Source: Pandoraea eparura
GTDB taxonomy: Bacteria; Pseudomonadota; Gammaproteobacteria; Burkholderiales; Burkholderiaceae
Length of the DNA stretch: 64,000 bases
Direction of reading: 5' to 3'
Assembly (NCBI RefSeq): GCF_902459725.1
Contig: NZ_CABPSH010000009.1
Coordinates: forward strand, 62,001-126,000
Program-made: the position numbers and the translations under genes
Notes under the pieces: generated by a model
The model's database searches: none
The model's input: the letters and a program-made list of their open reading frames with translations, nothing else
What the model was told of the DNA's origin: nothing
Shown here: in pieces, positions 54,820 to 63,975 of the stretch
How the letters are laid out: each line of letters opens with the position of its first letter
How positions within the stretch are numbered: the stretch's first letter is position 1

Positions 54820-55302
54820 TCAGCGCTTTCCGGTCGACCCGGACGTCCCTTCGGTCGTCCAACGCTCACGCGCAGCCGTATCGGTCTCGCGCGCGTCAAC
54901 CCAGCGCTCGCCCTGCGGCGTGGCTTCCTTCTTCCAGAACGGCGCCTCGGTCTTCAGGTAGTCCATGATGAACTCGCAGGCGGCGAACGCGTCGCCCCGG
55001 TGGGCAGAGGTCACCGCCACCAGCACAATCTGATCGCCGGGTCCCAGGTCACCGTAGCGGTGAATCACCAGCGCATCGAACAGTCGCCAGCGCGCCCGCG
55101 CCTGCTCGACGATCGCCTCCAGCGCCTTCTCCGTCATGCCCGGATAGTGTTCGAGCGTCATGCGCGAGACATCGTTGCCGTCGTTCAAATCGCGCACCGT
55201 GCCCACAAAGCTCGCGATGGCCCCGACGCGCAGGTCGTCGGCACGCAGCCGGCGCACCTCCTCCGACAGGTCGAAATCCTCGGTCTGTACACGAATGGGC
55301 AT
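54820..55302 (-). CDS. moaE: Molybdopterin synthase catalytic subunit
   Basis: MoaE with MoaD inserts sulfur into precursor Z to make molybdopterin. The 160-residue protein begins MPIRVQTEDFDLSEEV and has SAHRGDAFAACEFIMDYLKTEAPFWKKE at 99-126, containing the active-site Lys (K117) and the lysines that meet the MoaD tail. AGGAGG precedes the ATG at 55302. It closes the moeA-moaD-moaE run. Confidence 0.96.
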   Translation of the reverse strand: MPIRVQTEDFDLSEEVRRLRADDLRVGAIASFVGTVRDLNDGNDVSRMTLEHYPGMTEKALEAIVEQARARWRLFDALVIHRYGDLGPGDQIVLVAVTSAHRGDAFAACEFIMDYLKTEAPFWKKEATPQGERWVDARETDTAARERWTTEGTSGSTGKR

Positions 55303-55355
55303 ACTGGCAGTGCCTCCTGTCCGATGGTTCGCTGAGATGGGCGGGGAACGTTGGC

Positions 55356-55613
55356 TCAACCGCCCGTCACGGGCGGGAAGAACGCGACCTCGCACCCGTC
55401 GGTCAGGCGTGTGGTCGCCGGCACCATCGTATGGTTGAGCGCCATGCGCAACGCACGCTGCTCGCCAAGCGCCTCGGCCCAGGCCGGGCCGCGGCGGCAC
55501 AGCCACTGGCGCACGTCTCCCACCGTGGCAATCCCGGCGGGAACCTCCACATGCTCCTCAGCGACATTGAGCGCCTCGCGGACACTGGCAAAAAAGCGAA
55601 GTTCGATCTGCAT
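55356..55613 (-). CDS. moaD: Molybdopterin synthase sulfur carrier subunit
   Basis: An 85-residue ubiquitin-like protein beginning MQIELRFFASVREAL and ending in the obligatory Gly-Gly (VAFFPPVTGG), which is thiocarboxylated and donates sulfur to MoaE. It lies 39 bases after moeA and 53 before moaE on the same strand. Confidence 0.95.
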   Translation of the reverse strand: MQIELRFFASVREALNVAEEHVEVPAGIATVGDVRQWLCRRGPAWAEALGEQRALRMALNHTMVPATTRLTDGCEVAFFPPVTGG

Positions 55614-55652
55614 AGTCTGGCTGGCACGCCGCAGCGGCGACGCACCTGTCTC

Positions 55653-56891
55653 TCAATATAGGAGGTCGGAGAACGGCAGAAACGCCACGGTCTGGCCGGC
55701 TTCGATGCGATGTCCCGGCGGATTGTCGATGAGGCCATCGCCCCAGACGGTCGACGTCAGCACCGCCGAACTCTGGTTGGGAAACGCGTCCAGCCCCCCT
55801 TGCGCATTGATACGGGCGCGCACGAACTCATTGCGACGGTCCGCCTTCGTCTGCGTGAAGTCCGCGCGCATGGGAATGCGGCGCGGCGTCACCGCCGTCA
55901 CGCCCTGCAAACGCAGGATGAACGGACGCACGAACAGCAGGAACGTGACGAAGCTCGACACCGGATTGCCCGGAAGACCGATGAAATGCGCCGTCCCCCC
56001 GCTCGCCCGGTTGACCTCGCCGTAAGCCAGCGGCTTGCCCGGCTTGAGCGCAATCTGCCACAGATTGAGGCGGCCCTCGGCTTCCACGGCCGGTTTGACG
56101 TGATCTTCCTCACCCACCGAGACGCCGCCCGATGTGATGATCAGGTCGTTGGCGCGTGCCGCGTCGCGCAGAATCGCGCGCGTGGCGGCCAGATTGTCCG
56201 GCACGATGCCGTAATCGGTCATCTCGCAGCCTAGATTCTCGAGCAGGCTGCGTAGCACGAAGCGGTTCGAGTTGTAGATGCCGCCCGCGCGCAATGCCTC
56301 GCCGGGCATGGTCAGCTCGTCGCCGGTAAAGAACACGGCCACGCGCAACCGGCTCGCGACTTGCAGCTTCGCCATGCCCACCGATGCCGCCAGTCCCAGC
56401 GACGGCGCGCTCAGCCGAGTCCCGGCGGCAAGCACCACACTGTCGCGACGAATGTCCGCGCCCTGCCGGTTGACGAACTCGCCGGCCACCGGCGTGTGGC
56501 GAATCACCACGGTGCCGTCCTGAGCAGCCTCGCACTGTTCCTGCATGACAATGGCGTCGGCGCCAGGCGGCACCGGCGCCCCCGTGAAAATGCGCGCCGC
56601 CGTGCCGTGGGCGAGCGGTTCGGCGGCATGCCCTGCGGGAATGCGTTGCGAGACCGGCAACACGGTCTCGCTCCCCGTCAGGTCGGCGACCCGCACGGCA
56701 TAGCCGTCCATCGCGCTCGTGTCCATCGGCGGCACGTCGAGCGTGGCGATCACGTCGGCGGCCAGCACGCGGGCGTTGGCCGCGAGGGTATCGACCGTCT
56801 CCCGCCGATCGAGCGGACGGGCCGCCGCCAGCACGGCATCCAGGGCTTCTTGTGTACTCAGCATGACCAAGGCGCGCAAGTCAGGGGACAT
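55653..56891 (-). CDS. moeA: Molybdopterin molybdenumtransferase
   Basis: MoeA inserts molybdate into adenylated molybdopterin. The 412-residue protein has MDTSAMDGYAV near 56-66, FTGAPVPPGADAIVMQE, the MoCF motif TSGGVSVGEEDHVK and LPGNPVSSFVTF. The first ATG (56891) gives an extra nine residues; MLSTQEALDAV from 56864 fits the family equally well, and neither has a clear ribosome binding site. It starts 23 bases after thrC. Confidence 0.95.
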   Translation of the reverse strand: MSPDLRALVMLSTQEALDAVLAAARPLDRRETVDTLAANARVLAADVIATLDVPPMDTSAMDGYAVRVADLTGSETVLPVSQRIPAGHAAEPLAHGTAARIFTGAPVPPGADAIVMQEQCEAAQDGTVVIRHTPVAGEFVNRQGADIRRDSVVLAAGTRLSAPSLGLAASVGMAKLQVASRLRVAVFFTGDELTMPGEALRAGGIYNSNRFVLRSLLENLGCEMTDYGIVPDNLAATRAILRDAARANDLIITSGGVSVGEEDHVKPAVEAEGRLNLWQIALKPGKPLAYGEVNRASGGTAHFIGLPGNPVSSFVTFLLFVRPFILRLQGVTAVTPRRIPMRADFTQTKADRRNEFVRARINAQGGLDAFPNQSSAVLTSTVWGDGLIDNPPGHRIEAGQTVAFLPFSDLLY

Positions 56892-56914
56892 CAGAGGACA
56901 GAGCGAGCACCGCC

Positions 56915-58381
56915 TTACAGGCCGGTGTGCTCGGCGATATAGGCCTTCACGCTCGCGACGTCGTTCGGCACCGTCTCGAAGCGTTGCGGCAGCGATTCGA
57001 GCTGCTCGAAGCCGGCTGGGCGCGGCGGTTCGCGATGCAAGGCCTCGCGAATCGTCTCGGCAAACTTGGCCGGCTGGGCGGTCTCGAGCACCACCATCGG
57101 CACGCCGGGTTCGAGCGCTTCGCGCGCCACCTTCACGCCGTCAGCCGTGTGGGTGTCAATGACCACGTCGTAACGCTTGGCCACGTCCTGGATCGTCGCC
57201 ACGCGATCGGCGTGCGTGCTGCGCCCCGAGACGAACCCGAACTGCGCCACACGAGCAAAGGCCTCAGTGCCCGACAGGTCGAAACCGCCTTCGCGCTCGA
57301 CCTTCGCGAGCAGCTCGGCGGTCGCGTGTGCATCGCGACCGAGCAGATCGAACAGGAAACGCTCGAAGTTCGACGCCTTCGAGATATCCATGCTCGGGCT
57401 GCTGGTGTGGAACGTCTCGGCAGACTTGCGCACGCGGTAGTGTCCGGTGCGGAAGAACTCGTCGAGCACGTCGTTTTCGTTCGTCGCCACGACCAGCTTG
57501 CGGATCGGCAGGCCCATCATGCGGGCGATATGACCAGCACAGACGTTACCGAAGTTGCCCGACGGCACCGTGAACGACACCTCGCCGTCCTGGCCCGACT
57601 TGCCGCCGGTTGCCGCGAAGTAGCCCTTGAAGTAGTACACGACCTGCGCCACGACACGCGCCCAGTTGATCGAATTGACCGTGCCGATCTTGTAGCGCGC
57701 CTTGTAGGCGTGATCGTTGGACACCGCCTTGACGATGTCCTGTGCGTCGTCGAACACGCCTTCGACCGCGAGGTTGTAGATATTCGGATCCTGCAGGCTG
57801 TACATCTGGGCCGTCTGGAACGCACTCATCTTGCCGGCCGGCGAGAGCATGAAGACGCGAATGCCTTCCTTGCCGCGCATGGCGTACTCGGCCGCGCTGC
57901 CCGTGTCGCCGGACGTCGCACCGAGAATGTTGAGCGCGTCGCCGTGCTGCGCCAGGGCGTACTCGAACAGGTTGCCCAGCAACTGCATGGCCATGTCCTT
58001 GAACGCCAGCGTCGGGCCATTCGAGAGCGCCAGCAGCGAGAGCTGCGTGCCGCCTTCGACCCCCAGCGGCAGCAGCGGCGTGATGTCGGCCGCGTCCTCA
58101 CCCGGACGCACGTTGCGGTACACCTCGGCGGTGTAAGTGCGCGCGGTCAGGTCGGCCAGGATTTCAGCCGGAATGTCGCCCGCGAACTTGGCCAGCACCT
58201 TCGCGGCCAGCTCGGCGTACGACAACTGGCGCCAGGCACGCAATTCGTCGGCCGTCACTTGCGGGTATTGCGTCGGCAGGTACAGACCGCCATCGGGGGC
58301 CAGACCGCCGAGCAGAATGCTGGAGAACGATTGCGGCTCGCCCGAGGTCAGGCCGGCGCCGCGCGTGGAGATGTATTTCAT
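56915..58381 (-). CDS. thrC: Threonine synthase
   Basis: ThrC converts O-phosphohomoserine to threonine with PLP. The 488-residue protein has the PLP lysine in PTLAFKDMAMQ (K128), GATSGDTGSAAEYA and SINWARVVAQVVYYF, matching the long proteobacterial/fungal type. It follows hom by 40 bases; the two act in sequence from homoserine (the kinase is elsewhere). Confidence 0.97.
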   Translation of the reverse strand: MKYISTRGAGLTSGEPQSFSSILLGGLAPDGGLYLPTQYPQVTADELRAWRQLSYAELAAKVLAKFAGDIPAEILADLTARTYTAEVYRNVRPGEDAADITPLLPLGVEGGTQLSLLALSNGPTLAFKDMAMQLLGNLFEYALAQHGDALNILGATSGDTGSAAEYAMRGKEGIRVFMLSPAGKMSAFQTAQMYSLQDPNIYNLAVEGVFDDAQDIVKAVSNDHAYKARYKIGTVNSINWARVVAQVVYYFKGYFAATGGKSGQDGEVSFTVPSGNFGNVCAGHIARMMGLPIRKLVVATNENDVLDEFFRTGHYRVRKSAETFHTSSPSMDISKASNFERFLFDLLGRDAHATAELLAKVEREGGFDLSGTEAFARVAQFGFVSGRSTHADRVATIQDVAKRYDVVIDTHTADGVKVAREALEPGVPMVVLETAQPAKFAETIREALHREPPRPAGFEQLESLPQRFETVPNDVASVKAYIAEHTGL

Positions 58382-58421
58382 GTGGGTCGTGTCCTGTCGT
58401 ATCGGTTCGTGTGGCCGGCGC

Positions 58422-59732
58422 TCAGCTCAGCGCCTCCATACGGATGCGGATGACCTTCGAGAGCACGGTGTCCATCGACTCGATCTTCGCGATGGCCGCG
58501 TTGATGTGCTTCTCCTGGGTCTGGTGCGTCAGGATGATGATGTCGGTCTGGTGCTCGCCCTCGCGCGATTCCTTTTGCAGCAAGGCGTCGATGGAGATGT
58601 CCAGATCGGCGAGGATGCGCGTGAGTGCCGCCATGACCCCCGCGCGATCGACCACGCGCAGCCGCAGGTAGTAGCTGGTCGTGACCTCGTCGATGGGCAG
58701 CACCGGCGTATTCGACAGCGCGTCGTGCTGGAACGCCAGGTGTGGCACGCGATGCTCCGGATCGGCCGTTTGCAGGCGCGTCACGTCGACAATATCGGCC
58801 ACCACGGCGGAGGCGGTCGGCTCGGCGCCCGCGCCCTTGCCGTAGTAAAGCGTGGCGCCCACGGCGTCGCCCTGCACCAGCACGGCGTTCATGGCGCCCT
58901 CCACATTGGCGATGAGGCGCTTAGCCGGGATCAGCGTCGGATGCACGCGCAGTTCGATGCCCGCGTCGGTGCGGCGCGTGATGCCCAGCAGCTTGATGCG
59001 GTAGCCAAACTCCTCCGCATACTTGATGTCCAGCGCCGAGAGCTTGGTGATGCCTTCGACATAGGCACGGTCGAACTGCACCGGCACGCCGAACGCGATG
59101 GCGCTCATGAGCGTGAGCTTGTGCGCGGCGTCGACACCTTCGATGTCGAACGTCGGATCGGCTTCCGCGTAGCCCAGACGCTGGGCGTCGGCAAGCGCCA
59201 CGTCAAAGTCGATGCCCTTGTCGCGCATCTCCGACAGGATGAAGTTCGTGGTGCCGTTGATGATCCCGGCGATCCACTGGATACGGTTCGCGGTCAGGCC
59301 TTCGCGCAGCGCCTTGATGATGGGAATGCCACCGGCCACGGCCGCCTCGAAGGCGACCATCACGTTGGCCTTGCGCGCGGCGGCGAAGATCTCGTTGCCA
59401 TACAGGGCCAGCAGCGCCTTGTTGGCGGTGACCACGTGCTTGCCGTTTTCGATCGCCTTGAGGACCAGTTCCTTCGTGAGGTCGTAGCCACCGATGGTCT
59501 CGACCACGACATCGATGTCCGGATCGTTGACCACCTCGAACGGATCGCCCGTCACGACAGCGGCGTGGCCGACGAGACCGCGCGCGCGCTCGACATTGCG
59601 CACCGCGACCTTCGTAATCTCGATCCCCCGGCCGGCGCGACGTTGAATTTCTTCCTGGTTGCGAGCCAGCACCTGGAAGGCGCCGTAGCCTACCGTGCCA
59701 AGGCCGAGCAGGCCCAATTTGATCGGTTTCAT
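58422..59732 (-). CDS. hom: Homoserine dehydrogenase
   Basis: Hom reduces aspartate semialdehyde to homoserine at the threonine/methionine branch. The 436-residue single-function enzyme has the nucleotide-binding GLGTVGYG near residue 10, TANKALLA, the catalytic region GIINGTTNFIL and ADPTFDIEGVDAAHKL, and a C-terminal ACT domain (from about 355) for likely threonine feedback. It lies between alaA and thrC. Confidence 0.97.
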   Translation of the reverse strand: MKPIKLGLLGLGTVGYGAFQVLARNQEEIQRRAGRGIEITKVAVRNVERARGLVGHAAVVTGDPFEVVNDPDIDVVVETIGGYDLTKELVLKAIENGKHVVTANKALLALYGNEIFAAARKANVMVAFEAAVAGGIPIIKALREGLTANRIQWIAGIINGTTNFILSEMRDKGIDFDVALADAQRLGYAEADPTFDIEGVDAAHKLTLMSAIAFGVPVQFDRAYVEGITKLSALDIKYAEEFGYRIKLLGITRRTDAGIELRVHPTLIPAKRLIANVEGAMNAVLVQGDAVGATLYYGKGAGAEPTASAVVADIVDVTRLQTADPEHRVPHLAFQHDALSNTPVLPIDEVTTSYYLRLRVVDRAGVMAALTRILADLDISIDALLQKESREGEHQTDIIILTHQTQEKHINAAIAKIESMDTVLSKVIRIRMEALS

Positions 59733-59769
59733 GCAGTTTTACTCAAAAGTCGAATTCAGTGGGGGCGCA

Positions 59770-60996
59770 TCACTTGCCATGGCGACGGCGATAACCGTCA
59801 AGGAACCGGGCAATGCGACTGATGGCGTCTTCCAGATCGCCCTCGTGAGGCAGGAACACCACGCGGAAATGGTCGGGATGCATCCAGTTGAAGCCGCTGC
59901 CCTGCACCAGCAGAACCTTCTCTTCGAGCAGCAACTGGAGGATGAAGTCCTGATCGTTGGCGATGGGGTACACCGCCGGATCGAGACGCGGAAACAGGTA
60001 CAGCGCGGCCTTCGGCTTCACGCAGGTCACGCCGGGAATGTCGGTGAGCATGCGGTGCGCGATCTCGCGCTGCTCGTACAGGCGTCCGCCCGGCACGATC
60101 AGGTCCTTGATGCTCTGATAGCCGCCCAACGCCGTCTGGATGGCGTACTGGCCCGGCACGTTCGGACACAGGCGCATCGAGGCGAGGATGTTCAGCCCCT
60201 CGATGTAGTCGCGCGCCGGACGCTTGTCACCCGACACGACCATCCAGCCCGCGCGATAGCCGCACGCGCGATAGCTTTTGGACAGGCCGTTGAACGTGAT
60301 GGTGAGCACGTCTTCGGAGAGCGAGCCGATCGAGGTGTGCTCGGCGCCGTCGTAGACGATCTTGTCGTAGATCTCGTCGGCGTAGATGATGAGCTTGTGC
60401 TCGCGCGCGAGGGCGACGATGTCTTTGAGGAGTTCGTCCGAGTACAGCGCGCCGGTCGGGTTGTTCGGGTTGATGATGACGATCGCGCGCGTATTGGGCG
60501 TGATCTTCTTGCGGATGTCCGCCAGGTCGGGCTGCCAGTCGGCCTGCTCGTCACAGACGTAATGCACGGGCGTGCCGCCCGACAGGCTGACCGCGGCCGT
60601 CCAGAGCGGGTAGTCGGGTGCGGGCACGAGCACTTCGTCGCCATCGTTGAGCAACGCCTGCATGGCCATCACGATCAGCTCGGACGCCCCGTTGCCGAGG
60701 TAGATGTCGTCGAGCTGGACGTCCTTGATGCGCTTTTGCTGGCAGTAGTGCATGATCGCCTTGCGCGCCGCGAACACGCCCCGCGAATCCGAGTAACCGG
60801 CCGAATTCGGCAGATTTCGGATCATGTCCTGCACAATCTCGTCGGGCGGCTCGAAACCGAACGGCGCCAGATTGCCGATGTTCAGTTTGATGACGCGATG
60901 CCCTTCGTCTTCCATGCGCTTGGCATGTTCGAGCACGGGGCCACGAATGTCGTAGCAGACATTCTGCAATTTCAGCGATTTGAGGATCGGTTTCAC
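59770..60996 (-). CDS. alaA: Alanine/glutamate-pyruvate aminotransferase, AlaA type
   Basis: A 408-residue class I aminotransferase very close to E. coli AlaA: KLQNVCYDIRGPVLEHAKRMEDEG, IYLGNGASELIVMAMQALL, PAPDYPLWTAAVSLSGG, NPNNPTGA and the PLP Lys in FNGLSKSYRACGYRAGWM. AlaA makes alanine from pyruvate and glutamate. Position 43 is Leu in GNLAPFGF, where E. coli has Pro. The start is GTG 60996, matching the family N-terminus; a long upstream extension is low-complexity. It is the first gene of alaA-hom-thrC. Confidence 0.92.
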   Translation of the reverse strand: MKPILKSLKLQNVCYDIRGPVLEHAKRMEDEGHRVIKLNIGNLAPFGFEPPDEIVQDMIRNLPNSAGYSDSRGVFAARKAIMHYCQQKRIKDVQLDDIYLGNGASELIVMAMQALLNDGDEVLVPAPDYPLWTAAVSLSGGTPVHYVCDEQADWQPDLADIRKKITPNTRAIVIINPNNPTGALYSDELLKDIVALAREHKLIIYADEIYDKIVYDGAEHTSIGSLSEDVLTITFNGLSKSYRACGYRAGWMVVSGDKRPARDYIEGLNILASMRLCPNVPGQYAIQTALGGYQSIKDLIVPGGRLYEQREIAHRMLTDIPGVTCVKPKAALYLFPRLDPAVYPIANDQDFILQLLLEEKVLLVQGSGFNWMHPDHFRVVFLPHEGDLEDAISRIARFLDGYRRRHGK

Positions 60997-61151
60997 GGCG
61001 GTTGTGGTCTTGGCGGGCGGCGCAGGGGTCCGGACGAGCCGGCAGCAGGCGGGACGCACGACGCTCCGGCGGTCCAACGGCGCTGCGCGCGAAGCGCACA
61101 GGGCACCGCATTTCCCCGGTTTTTGGCGTGGCAAATGCCGCACTGCAACGG

Positions 61152-61176
61152 TTTTGCCGTGCTGCGTACGGCAAAA
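61152..61176. promoter_or_regulatory. Inverted repeat upstream of a TATAAT box
   Basis: Perfect 9-bp arms TTTTGCCGT and ACGGCAAAA around a 7-base centre, ending four bases before TATAAT (61180). A protein bound here would cover the -35 region, so it looks like an operator for the DUF498-arnT unit or for the divergent alaA operon. Confidence 0.5.
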
Positions 61177-61179
61177 AGC

Positions 61180-61185
61180 TATAAT
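61180..61185 (+). promoter_or_regulatory. Probable -10 box for the DUF498/ArnT unit
   Basis: Perfect TATAAT. The best -35 candidate (TTGCCG, inside the inverted repeat) is spaced 20 bases away, which is too long, so an activator may be needed. Confidence 0.45.
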
Positions 61186-61319
61186 TTAGCCAATTATGAC
61201 AGAGTTCGGCAATGCATCATTGACGGTTTGGGCCACGCGAGGCAAGATGCCCGCCCGTTGAGCGATCCGCCGACGCTCATCCACCCCCGGGCAAGCACCG
61301 GGTAGGGAATCTTTCGAAA

Positions 61320-61706
61320 GTGAAACTGCATCAAGACCCGTCGCAAGCATTGAACACAGTCACCGGCTACGGCCCGGGCTATGTCGAGGTCAACAAGATT
61401 CGTCACGAGCACAGCGTGATCATTGCGCCCGAGGGCGAGATCCAGACCTGGCCGGTGTCGCGTTTCGACGCGCTCGAATCCGCCCATTTCGAACAGTTGC
61501 GCGCGCTCGATCCCGAAGTCGTGATCTTCGGCAGCGGCGGCCGTCTGCGTTTCGCGCATCCGCGCCTGACCACATCGCTCACCAGCCAGCGCGTCGGCGT
61601 CGACTCCATGGACACCCAGGCGGCCTGTCGCACGTACAACATCCTGATGAGCGAGGGACGTCGCGTCGTGCTCGCCCTGCTCATCGAAACCGAGGCGGCT
61701 GAGTGA
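61320..61706 (+). CDS. Mth938-like domain protein (DUF498)
   Basis: A 128-residue protein of the DUF498/Mth938 family, with NTVTGYGPGYVEVN, PEVVIFGSGGRLRF and VGVDSMDTQAACRTYNILMSEGRRVVLALL. The family's role is not settled. The start codon is GTG at 61320. Its stop overlaps the GTG of the next gene (GTGA), so it is coupled to the glycosyltransferase. Confidence 0.85.
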   Translation: MKLHQDPSQALNTVTGYGPGYVEVNKIRHEHSVIIAPEGEIQTWPVSRFDALESAHFEQLRALDPEVVIFGSGGRLRFAHPRLTTSLTSQRVGVDSMDTQAACRTYNILMSEGRRVVLALLIETEAAE

Positions 61707-63481
61707 GCCGCCGCCCGCTCGCCTCCGGCCTGTCGGCCGCCGCCCCCCTCGCGACGCCCCCATTGTCCGCGCCCGGCACACCTGGCGCCCCCACCGCGCC
61801 GCCCACGTCCTATCCGCTCTCGCCTGCCGCCTTCTGGCTGCTGCTCGTGGCGTTCGCGCTCGTATGGTTCGGCGTGCTCGACTACCGTCACCTGATTGCG
61901 AGCGACGAAGGCCGATACGCGGAAATGGCGCGCGAGATGTGGACCACGGGCGACTGGATCACGCCGCGTTACAACGGCTACAAGTATTTCGAGAAGCCGC
62001 CGCTGCAAACGTGGATGAATGCGCTCACGTTCGCGGCATTCGGGCTTGGGGAATGGCAAGCCCGGCTATGGACCGCGCTCACGGGGTTCGCGGGCGTGCT
62101 GATGGTCGGCTTTACCGGCCGGCGCGTGTTCAATGCCCGCGTGGGCCTGTTCGCGGCCGTCGCGCTCGCCAGCGCGCCGCTGTGGTCGCTGCTCGGACAC
62201 TTCAACGTGCTCGACATGGGCCTGTCGTTTTTCATGGGACTCTCGCTGTGCGCGCTGCTGCTCGCGCAGCGGCCCGGCCTCGCACGCCCCGCCGTGCGCG
62301 GCTGGATGTGGCTGTGCTGGGCCGCCATGGCACTCGCCGTGCTGAGCAAGGGCCTCGTCGGCATCGTGCTGCCGGGCGCCGTGCTCGTCCTCTATACGCT
62401 CATCGCGCGGGACTGGGCGTTATGGCGGCGTCTGTATCTGGGCAGCGGCCTGATCGTCTTATTTGCGATTGCGGCCCCGTGGTTCGTGCTGGTGCAAATG
62501 CGCAACCCCGAATTCTTCGACTTTTTCTTCATCAACGAACACTTCCGGCGCTTTGCGATGGAGGGCCATAATCGCGATGGCGCGCCGTGGTACTTCGTGC
62601 CCGTGTTCCTCGTCGGCTTCCTGCCCTGGCTGTCGGTCCTGCCGGGCACCGTGCGCGCCACGCTGCGCATGCCCCGACAGCCCAACGGTTTCGCCCCGGC
62701 GCTGATGCTCTGGGTATGGTCGGGATTCATCTTTATATTCTTCAGCGCTTCGCACTCGAAGCTGATCTCGTACCTGCTGCCCATCGCGCCGGCGATGGCG
62801 CTGCTCTTCGGCCTGTATCTGGCGCAATTGCGCCGCGACACGGTACGCCTGCATCTGGCCGGCTATGCGATCCTGCTCATCGCCGCCCTTGTGATGGTCG
62901 CGATTTTCGCGGGTCGCCCCGGCAGCGTGCGCAATCCGAACGAGTTATACAAGGCCTTCCAGATCTGGCTGTATGTCGCCATCGGCCTCGGCCTGGCCGG
63001 CACGCTCGTGGCATGGCGGCTGGCGCGGCACAGCGCGCGGCGCGCGTTGCTCACCTTTGCCGGCGCCATGCTGTTGCTCGTCACGGTTGGCGGCATGGGA
63101 CACGAAGTCTTCGGCCGCCAAAGCTCGGGGGTATTGCTCGTGCCGGCGATCCAGGCGGAAATGCAACGGCTCGGGCCGAACGTGCCGTTCTATTCCGTGA
63201 ATGTGCTCGATCACACGATGCCCTACTACCTCGGCCACGCGATGATCATGGTGCAGCACCCGGACGAACTCGACTTCGGCGTCAAGCAGGAGCCGCAGAA
63301 ATGGCTGCCCACGCTCAACGACTTCTACACCCGCTGGCGCGCCGATCCGAAAGCGCTCGCGCTGGTCGATCCGGACACGTTCGGCAAGCTCGAAACCGAG
63401 CACTTGCCGATGCGGATCATCGCGCGTGACGCCCGCCGCGTCGTGATCGCCAAACCATCGGCGCAAGACAACGTAAAATAG
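61703..63481 (+). CDS. ArnT-like lipid A / glycolipid glycosyltransferase
   Basis: A 592-residue polytopic membrane protein of the PMT/ArnT superfamily. After a ~40-residue Pro/Ala-rich cytosolic leader come about twelve helices. The first periplasmic loop has the acidic motif SDEGRYAEMAREMWTTGDWITPRYNGYKYFEKPPL (67-101), typical of ArnT, which moves aminoarabinose from undecaprenyl phosphate to lipid A. The donor here is not proven because no aminoarabinose synthesis genes are adjacent. The start is GTG overlapping the DUF498 stop. Confidence 0.87.
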   Translation: MSRRPLASGLSAAAPLATPPLSAPGTPGAPTAPPTSYPLSPAAFWLLLVAFALVWFGVLDYRHLIASDEGRYAEMAREMWTTGDWITPRYNGYKYFEKPPLQTWMNALTFAAFGLGEWQARLWTALTGFAGVLMVGFTGRRVFNARVGLFAAVALASAPLWSLLGHFNVLDMGLSFFMGLSLCALLLAQRPGLARPAVRGWMWLCWAAMALAVLSKGLVGIVLPGAVLVLYTLIARDWALWRRLYLGSGLIVLFAIAAPWFVLVQMRNPEFFDFFFINEHFRRFAMEGHNRDGAPWYFVPVFLVGFLPWLSVLPGTVRATLRMPRQPNGFAPALMLWVWSGFIFIFFSASHSKLISYLLPIAPAMALLFGLYLAQLRRDTVRLHLAGYAILLIAALVMVAIFAGRPGSVRNPNELYKAFQIWLYVAIGLGLAGTLVAWRLARHSARRALLTFAGAMLLLVTVGGMGHEVFGRQSSGVLLVPAIQAEMQRLGPNVPFYSVNVLDHTMPYYLGHAMIMVQHPDELDFGVKQEPQKWLPTLNDFYTRWRADPKALALVDPDTFGKLETEHLPMRIIARDARRVVIAKPSAQDNVK

Positions 63482-63603
63482 CGCACTTGGCTGTCGTCCG
63501 ATCTGTTTCGGTCGACCATAAAAAATGCTGACACGCTTCGGGAAACTAAGCGCCAGCCAGTTTGCGATCTCCATCAATATTCACAAACGTTCATCAACGT
63601 TCC

Positions 63604-63975
63604 ATGAATCTCGCCACGTTTTCCCTTATTCTCACGGGCGTGCTGCTCAATGCATGCGCCCAGTTGTTGCTCAAGGCCGGCGCCAGCTCGATCGGTGCGC
63701 TTGAATTCACGCGCGCCAACATCGTGCCCATCGGCATCAAGCTCGCCACGCAAGTGCCGATCATGGGCGGGCTGGTGTGCTATGCGATCAGCGTCGTCGT
63801 CTGGATTCTGGCACTCTCGCGCGTCGAGGTCTCGATCGCCTACCCGATGCTCTCGCTCGGCTACGTCGTGAACGCCGTTGCGGCGTGGTACCTGTTTGGC
63901 GAGGCGCTGTCGATGCAACGTGTCGTGGCCATCGGCATCATCCTGGTCGGCGTTTATATTCTGGCGCGCAGCTAA
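63604..63975 (+). CDS. Small EamA/SMR-type membrane protein (ArnE/F-like)
   Basis: A 123-residue protein with four membrane helices, beginning MNLATFSLILTGVLLNACAQLLLKAGA and ending EALSMQRVVAIGIILVGVYILARS. It resembles the small multidrug and ArnE/ArnF flippase subunits. Lying 122 bases after the ArnT-like gene, it could flip the lipid-linked sugar donor that the transferase uses. ATG 63604 fits the membrane-protein N-terminus; 14 upstream codons are open but not conserved-looking. Confidence 0.85.
   Translation: MNLATFSLILTGVLLNACAQLLLKAGASSIGALEFTRANIVPIGIKLATQVPIMGGLVCYAISVVVWILALSRVEVSIAYPMLSLGYVVNAVAAWYLFGEALSMQRVVAIGIILVGVYILARS

Larger units (their letters stand above)
60997..61319. 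other. Divergent intergenic region alaA / DUF498
   Basis: No gene is supported in this 323-base gap. It holds a perfect TATAAT on the plus strand at 61180-61185 and an inverted repeat immediately upstream at 61152-61176. About 130 bases of leader would precede the DUF498 gene. Confidence 0.5.

Noticed and set aside
60867-60869. Leu in place of Pro at AlaA position 43 (GNLAPFGF)
   Set aside because: The rest of the enzyme is intact, and I believe Leu occurs here in other beta-proteobacteria, so it is more likely a lineage difference than a defect.
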